Shown here: in pieces, positions 27,517-36,167 of the stretch
How the letters are laid out: each line of letters opens with the position of its first letter
Position numbering within the stretch: the first letter of the stretch is position 1
Notes under the pieces: model-generated
Told to the model about the DNA's origin: nothing
What the model saw: only the letters and a program-made list of their open reading frames with translations
Databases searched by the model: none
IMG/VR virus record: IMGVR_UViG_3300033144_003065
Span: 1-40,687 of that record
DNA: 40,687 bases
Strand: one strand, 5' to 3'
From: a virus
Translations under genes and position numbers: made by a program

Positions 27517-27829
27517 GGTGGTATAAATCATCCAACACACTTTGTATGAAATCTGAGTTATCGCGTAGAACTTGAGTCAGACCGTTAGCAACTATATTTA
27601 CTATACGCTCTTCTTCTTTCGCGGACAACCCCGCACCCTGCGTATGGAATATAGCGTGTAAAATTTCATGTAAAATTGTGTTCGTGTGTTCTACACAATC
27701 ACGGTTATCTTCTATTTCAATTATACCATGAGTGGCGTTACAACTCCCGACCATGTTCTCAGTCTCCAGCTTGTCCGCAAATAGCAATTGAAAGTCCCTG
27801 TATCCAATTTTTACTGTTTGATTTTTCAT
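27494..27829 (-). CDS. Small HExxH zinc metallopeptidase, ImmA/IrrE-like
   Basis: 111 residues. The motif TILHEILHAIFH (about residues 51-62) gives HEILH, the zinc-binding HExxH, followed by a Glu-rich helix (SAKEEERIVNIVANGLTQVL) that can supply the third ligand. The N-terminal beta part, KIGYRDFQLLFADKLET and ATHGIIEIEDN, matches small phage ImmA/IrrE-type peptidases. In other elements such proteins cleave repressors; here no partner repressor is recognised. It ends inside the convergent helicase gene and shares ATGA coupling with the phosphoesterase upstream, so it belongs to the leftward late block. Confidence 0.75.
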   Translation of the reverse strand: MKNQTVKIGYRDFQLLFADKLETENMVGSCNATHGIIEIEDNRDCVEHTNTILHEILHAIFHTQGAGLSAKEEERIVNIVANGLTQVLRDNSDFIQSVLDDLYHPNRSNNQ

Positions 27830-28950
27830 TTTATCATCTCCGGTCTAATTGTTATACGTGACACCTCGCCGAATGTCTTTGAGTAAGTAATGACGGACGC
27901 ACCCCTGTTTGATACATACCCGCCACGAGTAGAGTGTGCATCCTTTGCCGCCATAGTTGGGTGTTGTTCTGTAACCATAAGCCCATCTTCTTTTTGTTCT
28001 ACATGATGCAGGTGACCTGTATGGGCATAGCTATACTTTGTACGACCAAATGTATCACGATATATTGACGCAAATACTTTACTCAGTTCCGCCATTTTCT
28101 TTTTATGTCCGTGATGGAAGAATAAAGATGTTAAACCCCACTCGAACATATAGAATGGTGTCCGGGTGTTATCTACAGTTACTCGTGGTTCTTTGCTGTA
28201 CTTGTCTGCAAATAGAGCCCTGAGCCATATAGATGACGTTATGTCGTGGTTCCCTTCTGCCATGATTATATGCACATGCTTGTGTTTCTTTAACAACAGC
28301 CCAATAACCTGCCTTAGTGCCACTATCGCTACACCAACTATTTCTGAATATCTGCTATCAGTATCAAGTAAATTACCTGACGTTGGTGTCACAGGCATAA
28401 CGCTATCATAGTGTAAGAAGTCCCCAAGCTGGCAAAGTATCGCTGTATCACTATCCGGGGAAGCCACTATAGCTTTTGCAAACCATTGTGTAAGAAATTC
28501 TGCGGCTTTGTCTGTGTTCCACTCCTCACCCCCACATTCTTCCGCAATTGACAGTTGTCCTAGATGGTAGTCAGTTAATATGTACACTGATGCTAAGTCA
28601 TTTACAACTTTCTTAGGTGCTTTAACTGGGGTCGCTTTTGGTATGTCACCTGTCAACGCCTCAGCGGCTTCTTGTATTATCTCTAGCTGGCGATCTAGGT
28701 CAATGTTAGTTTTTACCCATTGGGATTTTACGTTTCCGTCCGCCCCATACAAAGTTGATACCCCTTTGAGCATTTGCCCGTCTGGTACAAGGGGGTCAAG
28801 GTGAGCTACTGATTTATCCTTTTGTCTGCGGCGGGCACCCTCTAACCGATCTCGAAAAGTAGTACGTGCAAGCCCAAGTGTTCGTGCCGCGACAGTTTGA
28901 TTCCGCTCGGATTCTTCATACACTCGCAGGGTTTCTTCGTCATCTATCAT
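27826..28950 (-). CDS. Metallophosphoesterase with N-terminal helix-turn-helix
   Basis: 374 residues. Residues 5-45 (ETLRVYEESERNQTVAARTL then ARTTFRDRLEGARRR) form a helix-turn-helix like that of Fis- or resolvase-type proteins. Residues 120-374 are a calcineurin-like phosphoesterase: ILTDYHLGQ (Asp127, His129), QLGDFLHYD (Asp177), AEGNHD (Asn235, His236 region), FFHHGHKKK (His280, His282) and HTGHLHH (about 311-316). All metal ligands are present, so it should be an active nuclease or phosphatase; the DNA-binding part suggests a DNA or branched substrate. The fusion is known in phages but its job is unclear. It is read with the late genes. Confidence 0.85.
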   Translation of the reverse strand: MIDDEETLRVYEESERNQTVAARTLGLARTTFRDRLEGARRRQKDKSVAHLDPLVPDGQMLKGVSTLYGADGNVKSQWVKTNIDLDRQLEIIQEAAEALTGDIPKATPVKAPKKVVNDLASVYILTDYHLGQLSIAEECGGEEWNTDKAAEFLTQWFAKAIVASPDSDTAILCQLGDFLHYDSVMPVTPTSGNLLDTDSRYSEIVGVAIVALRQVIGLLLKKHKHVHIIMAEGNHDITSSIWLRALFADKYSKEPRVTVDNTRTPFYMFEWGLTSLFFHHGHKKKMAELSKVFASIYRDTFGRTKYSYAHTGHLHHVEQKEDGLMVTEQHPTMAAKDAHSTRGGYVSNRGASVITYSKTFGEVSRITIRPEMIK

Positions 28951-29333
28951 ACTAATTTCTCCTGTGTGCAGGTGAAAGAGACACTAGGAAATACTTTTTC
29001 AAGGTCGCTTTTACTATTATTACATTGGTAAAACCCCCATGTTGGGTGGTTATAACGCCTAAGGGTTATCCACGCTCGTTTATCACTACCATCTATGAAT
29101 ACAGACAGAACGTACGCCCCCCCAGTCGAATTTTCAGTGTTTGCCAGCGTTGCTATTTTTGGGTTTCTGCAGTCATATAGCAAGTGTCGGAGTTCTAATA
29201 CATGAAGTCGCAATGTGTCATTTGACCACATAAGTTTTGAGGTAGTTTCTTCATAACTTTTTGAAAGTGTCGTGACGAGTAAAATGGAAAATGTGGCAAA
29301 TAAAGTGACTAAAATTACGCTCAGTTTATGCAC
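28947..29333 (-). CDS. Membrane-anchored hypothetical protein
   Basis: 128 residues starting at GTG 29331-29333, with AAGAGG eight bases upstream. Residues 4-24 (LSVILVTLFATFSILLVTTL) form a signal anchor. The rest is polar with YDCRNPKIATLANTENSTGG, a beta part AYVLSVFIDGSDKRAWITLR and a C-terminal pair of Cys. The protein would face the periplasm with one helix in the inner membrane. No known family. It overlaps the phosphoesterase start as ATGA. A role in lysis or superinfection exclusion is possible from topology, but not shown. Confidence 0.65.
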   Translation of the reverse strand: MHKLSVILVTLFATFSILLVTTLSKSYEETTSKLMWSNDTLRLHVLELRHLLYDCRNPKIATLANTENSTGGAYVLSVFIDGSDKRAWITLRRYNHPTWGFYQCNNSKSDLEKVFPSVSFTCTQEKLV

Positions 29334-29338
29334 GATAT

Positions 29339-29650
29339 TTACCTCTTGTGAATTATTACACCTTCTACTATGTTATCCCTTTTTTCTATCTTTGCATAGA
29401 GTTTTTCTATAATATCTTTATTTTCTCTTCGGAACCTATTTTCGTCAGCTTTTAGACCGGCGTTGATTATAGAGATCGCTGCGTCTTTTTTTATCGACAT
29501 CGCCCTCCACCGGTCCTCTACCCGAATCAGTGTATTATCGGTATCAAGAATTGTTTCAATCTGTTGCAAAGCTTTATGAACAACGCGAGAAAGATCGTCT
29601 GCGTTCTGTGAAACTATTTCTTTATTACCGGGTGGCGTAAGATCATTCAT
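29339..29650 (-). CDS. Hypothetical helical protein
   Basis: 103 residues from ATG 29648-29650, overlapping the stop of the ejection-type gene as ATGA. It is helical and charged: ADDLSRVVHKALQQIETILD, RWRAMSIKKDAAISIINAGL, then NKDIIEKLYAKIEKRDNIVE. It has no membrane segment or metal motif. Size and helical character would allow a small-terminase-like or virion-associated role, but there is no diagnostic sequence and it is not beside the large terminase. Confidence 0.65.
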   Translation of the reverse strand: MNDLTPPGNKEIVSQNADDLSRVVHKALQQIETILDTDNTLIRVEDRWRAMSIKKDAAISIINAGLKADENRFRRENKDIIEKLYAKIEKRDNIVEGVIIHKR

Positions 29651-31125
29651 TTCGCGTCCCGAATAGCTTTTAATACGTCCGCTGCTGTCCCACGCTGAAT
29701 AAGTTTACCACTCTTAGCAGCCGCCATAGACCCTGCTACGCCTAAGCCGACAGTAGGGTTTATGGCTGGTACGATCCCCGTAGTAAGCCCACCAACTACC
29801 GCACCCTTTTTTCCTACAGCACCAAGACTAAATATACGACTTAGAACACCGATATTATCCATAAACTTCCCGGCTATTTTTCCCTTAGTCGCTATTTTTG
29901 AAAGTCTCTGGACTTCTGGGCTGAGACCTGAAAAATACCTCGACTTAACAATCTTTTGAAATGCTTTGCGCGACTTAGCTGCGCTTTCACTCGCGAGTTC
30001 TGTAGCTGCGGCAACCTGTTCATACCCTTTATATTGGCTATATTGTTTATTGTATTTTTTTATTGCCCCCGCCATTTTTGGATTGCCCCCGATAATATCT
30101 AAATGTTGGGTGGGGGAATTTAGGACTTCGTCGAACCCGTCGAGGGCTTTGCGTGCTAAGGCACCTTTATCTCCACCAAGTGACTCTAATTCGGACAGTG
30201 TCTTTCTTTGAAAATATATATTGCTCATCGACGTGTCACCAGCTAAGATTTGGTTTTTAAACCCAGCTATCTTCTTTGCTACGTCCTCGACTCTATCTAA
30301 TAGAGCCCCTCCTTTAATCGAGCCCATTGCATCATCTAAAGATTTAATCAGTGCATTTCCTGTTTTATTTCCGAATACTACACCTGAACCTTTTATATCT
30401 TTAATTGTACTGTTCGCAGTTTCTTTTAAGTTATCCATAACTTTTCTCATTTTGCCCGTCGACGGGGACATAAGCCCCTTTGCTATAGGTCGAACGGCAG
30501 TAACCTCACCCACACCTTTGCTAACTTCTTTACCTACTTTACCCGCTTTACCAAGTAGCTTTCCTGTGGGTATTGGGAAAAAAGAGGCTATGTTAACGGC
30601 AGCCTCTAAATTTTCCGCAAAACGTGGGTTCTGCTTTGCCCACTTATCATATACTTCCGACCCCCTTTGTGCCATAGATATTCCAAATTTAAGTACAGGG
30701 TTAGATTCAATAGTTTTTCTTACCCCCTCCGGCAACTCCCTATAAGTTTCTTCCAGTTGTAGTGTCTTACCCGCACTTGTAATAGCTTCTCCAGTGACGT
30801 CCCACATAATTCCGGCACCGACTTTACCCACACCTTGTAAAATACTCTCTGGTAGTGTCCGCGTTCCTGCTCTGTGTGCGGCTTTAATCTTCTCAGCTTT
30901 ATCAACACGAGATTTTAAACTAGTACCCACTCGTGACAAAAAACCCTGTTGTTCTGGTTGTTGTGCTGTACGTTGTATGGGTTGCGTACTAGGTTGCTGT
31001 ATTGGTTGTGCAGGTTGACCTAGCTGCTTTTGCAGCATCGCAAACGCTTGTGCTTGTGTAGCACCTTCCGGCGCACCAACTCGGTACTTCTTTCCTTCTG
31101 GGGATGTAAACTCAAAACTTGGCAT
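29647..31125 (-). CDS. Internal virion / DNA ejection protein
   Basis: 492 residues from ATG 31123-31125, which overlaps the upstream TAA as TAATG; a longer frame to 31149 is unlikely. The N-terminus, FEFTSPEGKKYRVGAPEGAT then QAFAMLQKQLG (residues 3-35), is the pattern FEFTSPdGkxYxVxaPEGAT that opens many podovirus ejection proteins. A Pro and Gln-rich linker follows (40-65). The body is helical, and the C-terminus has Gly and Ala-rich hydrophobic runs (KGAVVGGLTTGIVPAINPTV, GLGVAGSMAAAKSG) that could enter a membrane. It would travel in the head and help move DNA across the cell envelope. Confidence 0.72.
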   Translation of the reverse strand: MPSFEFTSPEGKKYRVGAPEGATQAQAFAMLQKQLGQPAQPIQQPSTQPIQRTAQQPEQQGFLSRVGTSLKSRVDKAEKIKAAHRAGTRTLPESILQGVGKVGAGIMWDVTGEAITSAGKTLQLEETYRELPEGVRKTIESNPVLKFGISMAQRGSEVYDKWAKQNPRFAENLEAAVNIASFFPIPTGKLLGKAGKVGKEVSKGVGEVTAVRPIAKGLMSPSTGKMRKVMDNLKETANSTIKDIKGSGVVFGNKTGNALIKSLDDAMGSIKGGALLDRVEDVAKKIAGFKNQILAGDTSMSNIYFQRKTLSELESLGGDKGALARKALDGFDEVLNSPTQHLDIIGGNPKMAGAIKKYNKQYSQYKGYEQVAAATELASESAAKSRKAFQKIVKSRYFSGLSPEVQRLSKIATKGKIAGKFMDNIGVLSRIFSLGAVGKKGAVVGGLTTGIVPAINPTVGLGVAGSMAAAKSGKLIQRGTAADVLKAIRDAK

Positions 31126-32522
31126 TATTGTACCTCTGTTACAGACCACCCTTGAGGCATCCCGCCAACTGTTGCATTATCTGCACCGGTTGCTGTCGCG
31201 CCCCCAACTACTTCCTCACCCATGTCCCAATATGGTTGAGGCATAGTTTCAATATCAATAGTTAAATCGTATGGCATTGATCCCTTCGGGACTTTCCCAA
31301 GCTCCTTATTGAACATCAAGACAGCCCTGTATGATGCTTTATCAGAAATCTCAATTATTCGTCTTAAAGATTCTTCGTTCAGCGTTACCTTACCCGCAGC
31401 TGCTTTTTCTGCATATTCCCTATCCGCATCAGACAGCCCGGTACCGGCACCGAATAACTTAATCACACGCCCTACTTCTTTCGCACGCAGTGCTACGTAA
31501 GCCTCTGTGTTCGCAACTGCATCCTCACTATCTTTAAATCCTAGTTTATTCAGGACTTTATTGAACCCAGTTATATACTCAGCACCAAATCCCGTAACCA
31601 TCCCAGCATCTAAGAGTTTTCTCGCCCTGACATTTGAGAACATTGTTTTTCGTGCATCCATTGCATTTTCTCTGTACTCTATAAGCTCTTTACCAGATTG
31701 ACTCCCCATTTTTTTAGAAAACTCTTCTTGTGACGCCAGCTCCCCAACCGCTTTACCAGCACCCTTAGCCGCTATTACTTCTCCAGTCTCTGGGTCTACT
31801 GTAGTGCCTTTTTCAAGTCCGCGAGCTATCATCTGTTTCGTCATTTCAGGGAGACCTTTTGTTTTTGGGTCTTTATCCAGTCGAGTCATTGCCTGAGCGA
31901 ACGCGCTCCGCCCAATTGACGGGGTTTTATCCGTTTTTAGTGCTGCAATTATACCGGTCTGTTTTGCAACTCTCATCGTGTTCCATATCTGTTGCGGTGT
32001 AGCATTTGGATTCTGTTCACGAAGTCGAGCTAAGAGGCTAGAGGGGGTGAGATCACCAACTTCTGCCCCGATGTCAAGTGTTTTAGATAACTTGTCGGCT
32101 TTACCGGCTTTACTACCTTTTGGAGTTGTGAACATACCAGACTGTTCTGCGGCTTTCATCATGAGTTTCAATTGTTGTGTCGAGGCTTTTGGATTTTGAC
32201 GACGTAGTTGATTCAAAAATTCCATTGGGGTGGTTGCACTTGCGCCCCCTTTCCCACGAATTGCGTCCTCTTTTGCGACTCTCGTCTCCTCTTGTCGAAG
32301 AAAAGGGAGGGCGGTGCGACTTGTTTCCTCGCGAGACATAAGCTGTGGGGCACGTCCACCCTCCATTACTATTCTTGATCCCGGACTTGCTCTTTGAGCT
32401 TCGTGTAACTCACGGGGGGACATACCCGTACTCTGAAATGGAGAAGTTTGTTGCGTAGGTACGTCCTCCCTTGTCGCTTCGAGTAAGCGTCGTACTTGTT
32501 CAAAAGAAAAATTATCTACCAT
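31125..32522 (-). CDS. Putative internal virion or structural protein
   Basis: 465 residues. A disordered N-terminus (TSPFQSTGMSPRELHEAQRA) is followed by two related helical units: EFLNQLRRQNPKASTQQLKL and SLLARLREQNPNATPQQIWN, each continuing to an AAxQSGxxxxxK-type stretch (about residues 105-135 and 160-195). These are probably an internal duplication. The remainder is mostly helical and ends in a polar tail. Position between two ejection-type genes suggests it is also ejected or lines the head. It is coupled to the following gene by TAATG. Confidence 0.65.
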   Translation of the reverse strand: MVDNFSFEQVRRLLEATREDVPTQQTSPFQSTGMSPRELHEAQRASPGSRIVMEGGRAPQLMSREETSRTALPFLRQEETRVAKEDAIRGKGGASATTPMEFLNQLRRQNPKASTQQLKLMMKAAEQSGMFTTPKGSKAGKADKLSKTLDIGAEVGDLTPSSLLARLREQNPNATPQQIWNTMRVAKQTGIIAALKTDKTPSIGRSAFAQAMTRLDKDPKTKGLPEMTKQMIARGLEKGTTVDPETGEVIAAKGAGKAVGELASQEEFSKKMGSQSGKELIEYRENAMDARKTMFSNVRARKLLDAGMVTGFGAEYITGFNKVLNKLGFKDSEDAVANTEAYVALRAKEVGRVIKLFGAGTGLSDADREYAEKAAAGKVTLNEESLRRIIEISDKASYRAVLMFNKELGKVPKGSMPYDLTIDIETMPQPYWDMGEEVVGGATATGADNATVGGMPQGWSVTEVQ

Positions 32523-32533
32523 TCGAGATCACC

Positions 32534-33607
32534 CTACCATGAATCTATTTCTGCATACAGATCATCCCATGATGACATTGTATCTTCTGCTGGGGTTATC
32601 CCCAGACCACCAAAGTTATCTGCACCGCCATAATAAGCCTGACTGGCACTTGGTTGGCTTGGACCACCCATTAAATCTTGATATGATAGCCCACCAGTTC
32701 CACCAACTGTAGATACGTCTGGAGCATCCCAGCTTGTGCCGGTATACGCACCCATAAGTTGTTGTGGTGAAGCCATAGGATAATTGACTGGGTCTGTAAT
32801 TGCCCTATAGTCCGTACCCCTTGAGGTTAATAATCCACCTGTAGGGTCTTGATAGCTCGGAGCCATAGTTATTGGGCGATAGGGGGACTGCGAAGGCTGT
32901 TGTGGCATTTCCGGTGACTCACCCCCGTCAATGTGTGACCAGTCTACTACAGTTCTGGGTCTAGGTGCAGATACTTGCCCCCCATAGCTACTACCACCAT
33001 AACTTCCACTAGGGGCATAACCCCCACTAGGGGCATAACTAGGAGCTGCGGTTCTTTGTTGGGGTGTCATTTGGGTATTATACCCAGAAGTTTCAGTAGT
33101 GCCACCATACTGAGCGTCAAACAAACCCTGCCCCACACCCGCCCCCATAGCCAGACCTTGCATACCTTGTGCTTGGCGGGAGAGTTGGGTATTCTGCCAG
33201 TCAATTCCGAAATTCGCCATAGCTTGGTTTTCAACACCTGCGCCATAAGGTGACATAGTAATGCCACGAGCTGCTGCGTTAACTCTGGCTGCATCGCGTA
33301 GACGTTGTTCTTCTCTAGCGCGAAGTTCACCTTGTGGGTCCATCCCAGTCTGATACATAGCCTGACCGCCAGTAATAGCTTGTTGTCCAGCGGCGAGTAA
33401 CGGGGCTTGGAGAGCCTTAAATGGACCTTTCGTCCCAGATATTGGGGTTGTTGTAGTTGTACTCTGAAAGGGCATCCTAGTAGTTCCCGCAGGAGAAGCC
33501 GCGGAAGGTGTGGAGGGTGTGGAGGGAGATGAATTAGGAAAGGCGGCAGCCCATTTTTTCTTCCGATAAATGTCCCTTTGCATGTCGTAAATGTTAGCTA
33601 ATCCCAT
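32534..33607 (-). CDS. Low-complexity structural or ejection protein
   Basis: 357 residues, rich in Gly, Ser, Pro, Gln, Tyr and Ala. After a short basic start (DMQRDIYRKKKWAAAFPNS), there is a Ser/Thr/Pro linker, a helical part QGELRAREEQRLRDAARVNA with MSPYGAGVENQAMANFGIDW, and then a long disordered region with repeated YAPSGGYAPSGSYGGSSYGG (about residues 195-215) and SPYRPITMAP. Repeats of this kind arise by slippage and are common in podovirus internal or tail-tube proteins. The ATG is preceded by AAGGA. It is last before the lysis cassette in map order, first in the ejection-protein run. Confidence 0.65.
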   Translation of the reverse strand: MGLANIYDMQRDIYRKKKWAAAFPNSSPSTPSTPSAASPAGTTRMPFQSTTTTTPISGTKGPFKALQAPLLAAGQQAITGGQAMYQTGMDPQGELRAREEQRLRDAARVNAAARGITMSPYGAGVENQAMANFGIDWQNTQLSRQAQGMQGLAMGAGVGQGLFDAQYGGTTETSGYNTQMTPQQRTAAPSYAPSGGYAPSGSYGGSSYGGQVSAPRPRTVVDWSHIDGGESPEMPQQPSQSPYRPITMAPSYQDPTGGLLTSRGTDYRAITDPVNYPMASPQQLMGAYTGTSWDAPDVSTVGGTGGLSYQDLMGGPSQPSASQAYYGGADNFGGLGITPAEDTMSSWDDLYAEIDSW

Positions 33608-33642
33608 ATCTCTATTCCTTATATTTACCCTTAATTATAACA

Positions 33643-33822
33643 TTACTTACGTTGTTTTTCAACTGTCTCATTATGTGTAATAATTTGTTGCTTTGTCCCA
33701 CGAGTTAAAACATCATCTTTACTAGGATATATTGGCGTAACCCATGCGCATGACTGTATGACAGTTGCCCCACAACCAGACAGAAACAAACATACGACAA
33801 TAGCTATCAGTCCCTTAGCCAT
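33643..33822 (-). CDS. Outer-membrane spanin lipoprotein (Rz1-like)
   Basis: 59 residues from ATG 33820-33822, with GAGG nine bases upstream, to TAA 33643-33645. Residues 1-17 are a lipoprotein signal peptide ending in LFLSGCG, so lipidation at Cys17 is expected. The mature part reads SCAWVTPIYPSKDDVLTRGT then KQQIITHNETVEKQRK, the pattern of small o-spanin-like lipoproteins in phage lysis cassettes. It would span from the outer membrane toward an inner partner to fuse the two membranes at lysis. It starts inside another open frame, as Rz1 does within Rz. Its presence argues for a Gram-negative host. Confidence 0.75.
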   Translation of the reverse strand: MAKGLIAIVVCLFLSGCGATVIQSCAWVTPIYPSKDDVLTRGTKQQIITHNETVEKQRK

Positions 33823-33874
33823 TTGTTTAACCTCTTATTGAGTGCTTTATCTTTCAACGACATAACTTTTTTCT

Positions 33875-34015
33875 CTATCTCATCACAGTTAATAAAAACA
33901 GGAAACCGGTGATATATGGTAAAGTCGGTTTTACAAAAGGCAGCAAAAACGGGATAAAGCCAAATACAATTGACTTTAGCTTTGACCGAATAATTGCGAG
34001 TATTAAGCTGAACAC
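33875..34015 (-). CDS. Small hydrophobic protein, possible inner spanin or holin partner
   Basis: 46 residues from GTG 34013-34015, overlapping the stop of the endolysin-like gene (TAGTG), with GAAGGG five bases upstream. It is hydrophobic throughout, with SIVFGFIPFLLPFV and PYITGFLFLLTVMR, so two short membrane passes are likely. In the -1 frame the same DNA is open from 34023 to TGA 33807-33809 and ends in a charged helix, INCDEIEKKVMSLKDKALNK then RLNKWLRD. Which frame is used, or whether a shift joins them, cannot be decided here. Confidence 0.45.
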   Translation of the reverse strand: MFSLILAIIRSKLKSIVFGFIPFLLPFVKPTLPYITGFLFLLTVMR

Positions 34016-34521
34016 TACCACCCTTCTAATACCTCCGCAGCCACACCAATAAACATTTCGTCTTCATACCAGTTTTGTGGCATGTCCTTTGGGGGTGCAC
34101 CATTCTCGTGCATTACAATAGCCATAGCAACGTGGATGAGTACCATAGGGTCTTCTAAATCAATTGGTTGTACTGGCAACATACCAGTCCTCATCGATAC
34201 ATCTGAGATATATGATCCTGTGTCATTTTCAAACGGGGGTGCCCATCGATGGATGACATCCTCTATCGTATTGATGTTGTGAATTTTCTTATAATTAACA
34301 AGCACTTTCATTAACGCCCGAATGCCAGCTCGTGGAGTTTTAAAACGCACAAATCTGTCATGATCTTGAAGCATGGTCGCCCCTTGCCAATCGATACTAT
34401 TTTTCTCAATTGCTCCGGGGTTATTGAGACGTATAGGCAAAGGGAACATGTGACTCTCCACTAGTTTGGGTGGAAATGCAAGTGACCAAGCTATAACAAC
34501 TATTGCGAACCATTTCAACAC
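34015..34521 (-). CDS. Endolysin-like protein with N-terminal signal/anchor
   Basis: 168 residues from GTG 34519-34521 with AAGGA five bases upstream. Residues 1-20 (LKWFAIVVIAWSLAF) form a signal or SAR-type anchor. The body follows a family I know from phage lysis regions: RLNNPGAIEKNSIDWQGATM, DRFVRFKTPRAGIRALMKVL, then HRWAPPFENDTGSYISDVSM and LEDPMVLIHVAMAIVMHENG. The RxNNPGAI-DWxG and RWAPPxEND blocks suggest a peptidoglycan-active enzyme or virion-associated lysin; the catalytic residue is not certain. It lies between a holin-like gene and the spanin region, which supports a role in lysis. Confidence 0.72.
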   Translation of the reverse strand: MLKWFAIVVIAWSLAFPPKLVESHMFPLPIRLNNPGAIEKNSIDWQGATMLQDHDRFVRFKTPRAGIRALMKVLVNYKKIHNINTIEDVIHRWAPPFENDTGSYISDVSMRTGMLPVQPIDLEDPMVLIHVAMAIVMHENGAPPKDMPQNWYEDEMFIGVAAEVLEGW

Positions 34522-34713
34522 TTAATCCTTTTTGAATAAATCCCGAACAGTCCTGTAAGCTCTTGGTGCGTCTACAATTATTCTAATAATTAATAATAGT
34601 GCCGCCCCGATTTGCATAGGATCAAGCTGCGTTAAGAGTCCGAACCCTGCTGCCGTATAACTTTGTGCTGCGCCACTCAATTGTTCTATTTTTTGAAACA
34701 GTATTGCAAACAT
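34522..34713 (-). CDS. Holin-like membrane protein
   Basis: 63 residues from ATG 34711-34713, overlapping the fibre stop as TAATG. The first half is amphipathic (FAILFQKIEQLSGAAQSYTA), then one strong membrane helix MQIGAALLLIIRIIVDAP (about residues 34-51), then a basic tail YRTVRDLFKKD. Small size, one or two helices, a charged C-terminus and location immediately before the endolysin-like gene are typical of holins. The assignment rests on position and topology, not on a family motif. Confidence 0.65.
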   Translation of the reverse strand: MFAILFQKIEQLSGAAQSYTAAGFGLLTQLDPMQIGAALLLIIRIIVDAPRAYRTVRDLFKKD

Positions 34714-36167
34714 TAATTTGGCTCCTTAATTTCCCATGCAACTGTAGATGTGTCTGCTCCACTAGATGATGTAATTACAAAATTAGTTCCTGCTGAACGT
34801 CCAGACACTCTAACTGCTCCGGGTGTGCCACCGTCTGCCTGTGTAGTGATGAATATGCGTGAATTAGCTGTAACAAGTGTGTTAGAGACTGTAATAGTCC
34901 CGCCAGAGAGTGTAGCAAGACCCATAGCTGCGTTTGAGCCCTCAACAATAGCCTGTTTATACCCAATAATCCCCATTACCCATGTATTATCTGCAACGGC
35001 GGAAGCACTTGATCCAATCTGGATTCGTTTACTTGCAGCAGCAGCGGATGGGCGCGAGGCATAACCAATTGATATGTTATCATCACCCGTCGTTATAGTC
35101 GCCCCCGCTTGAGAACCAATAGCAGTATTTTTTGCCCCGTCGGTTATTTGAGATGAACTATTGTACCCCATTGATGTATTGTTTACACCACCAACGCCAA
35201 GAGTTGAGAGAGCTAACCCACCAATAGCCGTGTTATAATTAGAGTTTCCATTTATCGTACCGAGAGCGTCTTTACCAATAGCGGTGTTATATAACCCAGA
35301 AGTATTTGCATCAAGTGCGCCAGAACCCATAGCAGTATTGCTATGTCCAGATGTTAACGCAGCAAGTGCGTCGTATCCTATGGCTGTGTTATAGTCAGCC
35401 GCGCTTGTAGAAACACCCGCCATTGCATTTTGGCCAAGTGCAACATTATAAGAGCCTAATGGAGTAGTTCCACCCGCGTCTGTGCCCATAAATAGATTGT
35501 ATAGGACTGAATCATCTGCAACTGCATCTGATAAATCGTCAATTTCGGAAGCACCACCTGACGGGACAGTATATGCGCCAGTACCGTCCAGATATTTAGC
35601 TGCATCATTTGGTGCTTTAGGGGCAAACCCGTGTGCAGTTATAGACACATTGTTGTCAGTAATATCAGTGATGGATATAGTAGCATCGGATATTGTTTGA
35701 TCCCCAGTATTGGCACCAGATACAGAAACCGCTCCTGCACCAAGAGTTAATACTGAGCTGTTAGCGACGTCCCCGGTCAGTGTCACAGTTCCAGTATTGA
35801 CTGTTAAAGCTGTCGTAAACGTCGCGCCAGTTACAGTTGCTGCGTTCCCAGATATATCTGTCTGGTCTCCAGTATTGGTATTAGAAGTATTGCCTAGAAT
35901 AACAAGGTGTGCATCTGTGACATACCGTGCATCTGTACTATCAGCTAAATCACTTGTATCATGATCCGATAGTGGGTCATCACCTGTATTAGCACCAGAT
36001 ATAGTAACTGTCCCAGTAACAGCTAGAGTTGGGGTACTAGACCCAGATATAACAACTCCACCATTATCACCGGCTGCGCCAAGCACATTAACGGCGTTAA
36101 CGAGTTGGTTAACAATATCTAGGTTTATTGGACCACTATATAGTGGGATCGGGGGTGTCACTGACAT
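34713..36167 (-). CDS. Tail fibre with YadA-like head repeats
   Basis: 484 residues. The N-terminal 160 residues are Thr, Ser and Gly-rich and contain DDPLSDHDTSDLADSTDARY, a module also found twice in the 679-residue fibre. From about residue 240 to 385 come six or seven repeats of the form NTAIGxxAL (YNTAIGYDALAAL, SNTAMGSGALDAN, YNTAIGKDALGTI, NNTSMGYNSSSQ, KNTAIGSQAGATI), the left-handed beta-roll repeat of trimeric adhesin heads. The C-terminal 80 residues (FVITSSSGADTSTVAWEIKE) are a beta domain often ending phage fibres. It is probably a trimeric host-binding fibre. Confidence 0.8.
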   Translation of the reverse strand: MSVTPPIPLYSGPINLDIVNQLVNAVNVLGAAGDNGGVVISGSSTPTLAVTGTVTISGANTGDDPLSDHDTSDLADSTDARYVTDAHLVILGNTSNTNTGDQTDISGNAATVTGATFTTALTVNTGTVTLTGDVANSSVLTLGAGAVSVSGANTGDQTISDATISITDITDNNVSITAHGFAPKAPNDAAKYLDGTGAYTVPSGGASEIDDLSDAVADDSVLYNLFMGTDAGGTTPLGSYNVALGQNAMAGVSTSAADYNTAIGYDALAALTSGHSNTAMGSGALDANTSGLYNTAIGKDALGTINGNSNYNTAIGGLALSTLGVGGVNNTSMGYNSSSQITDGAKNTAIGSQAGATITTGDDNISIGYASRPSAAAASKRIQIGSSASAVADNTWVMGIIGYKQAIVEGSNAAMGLATLSGGTITVSNTLVTANSRIFITTQADGGTPGAVRVSGRSAGTNFVITSSSGADTSTVAWEIKEPN

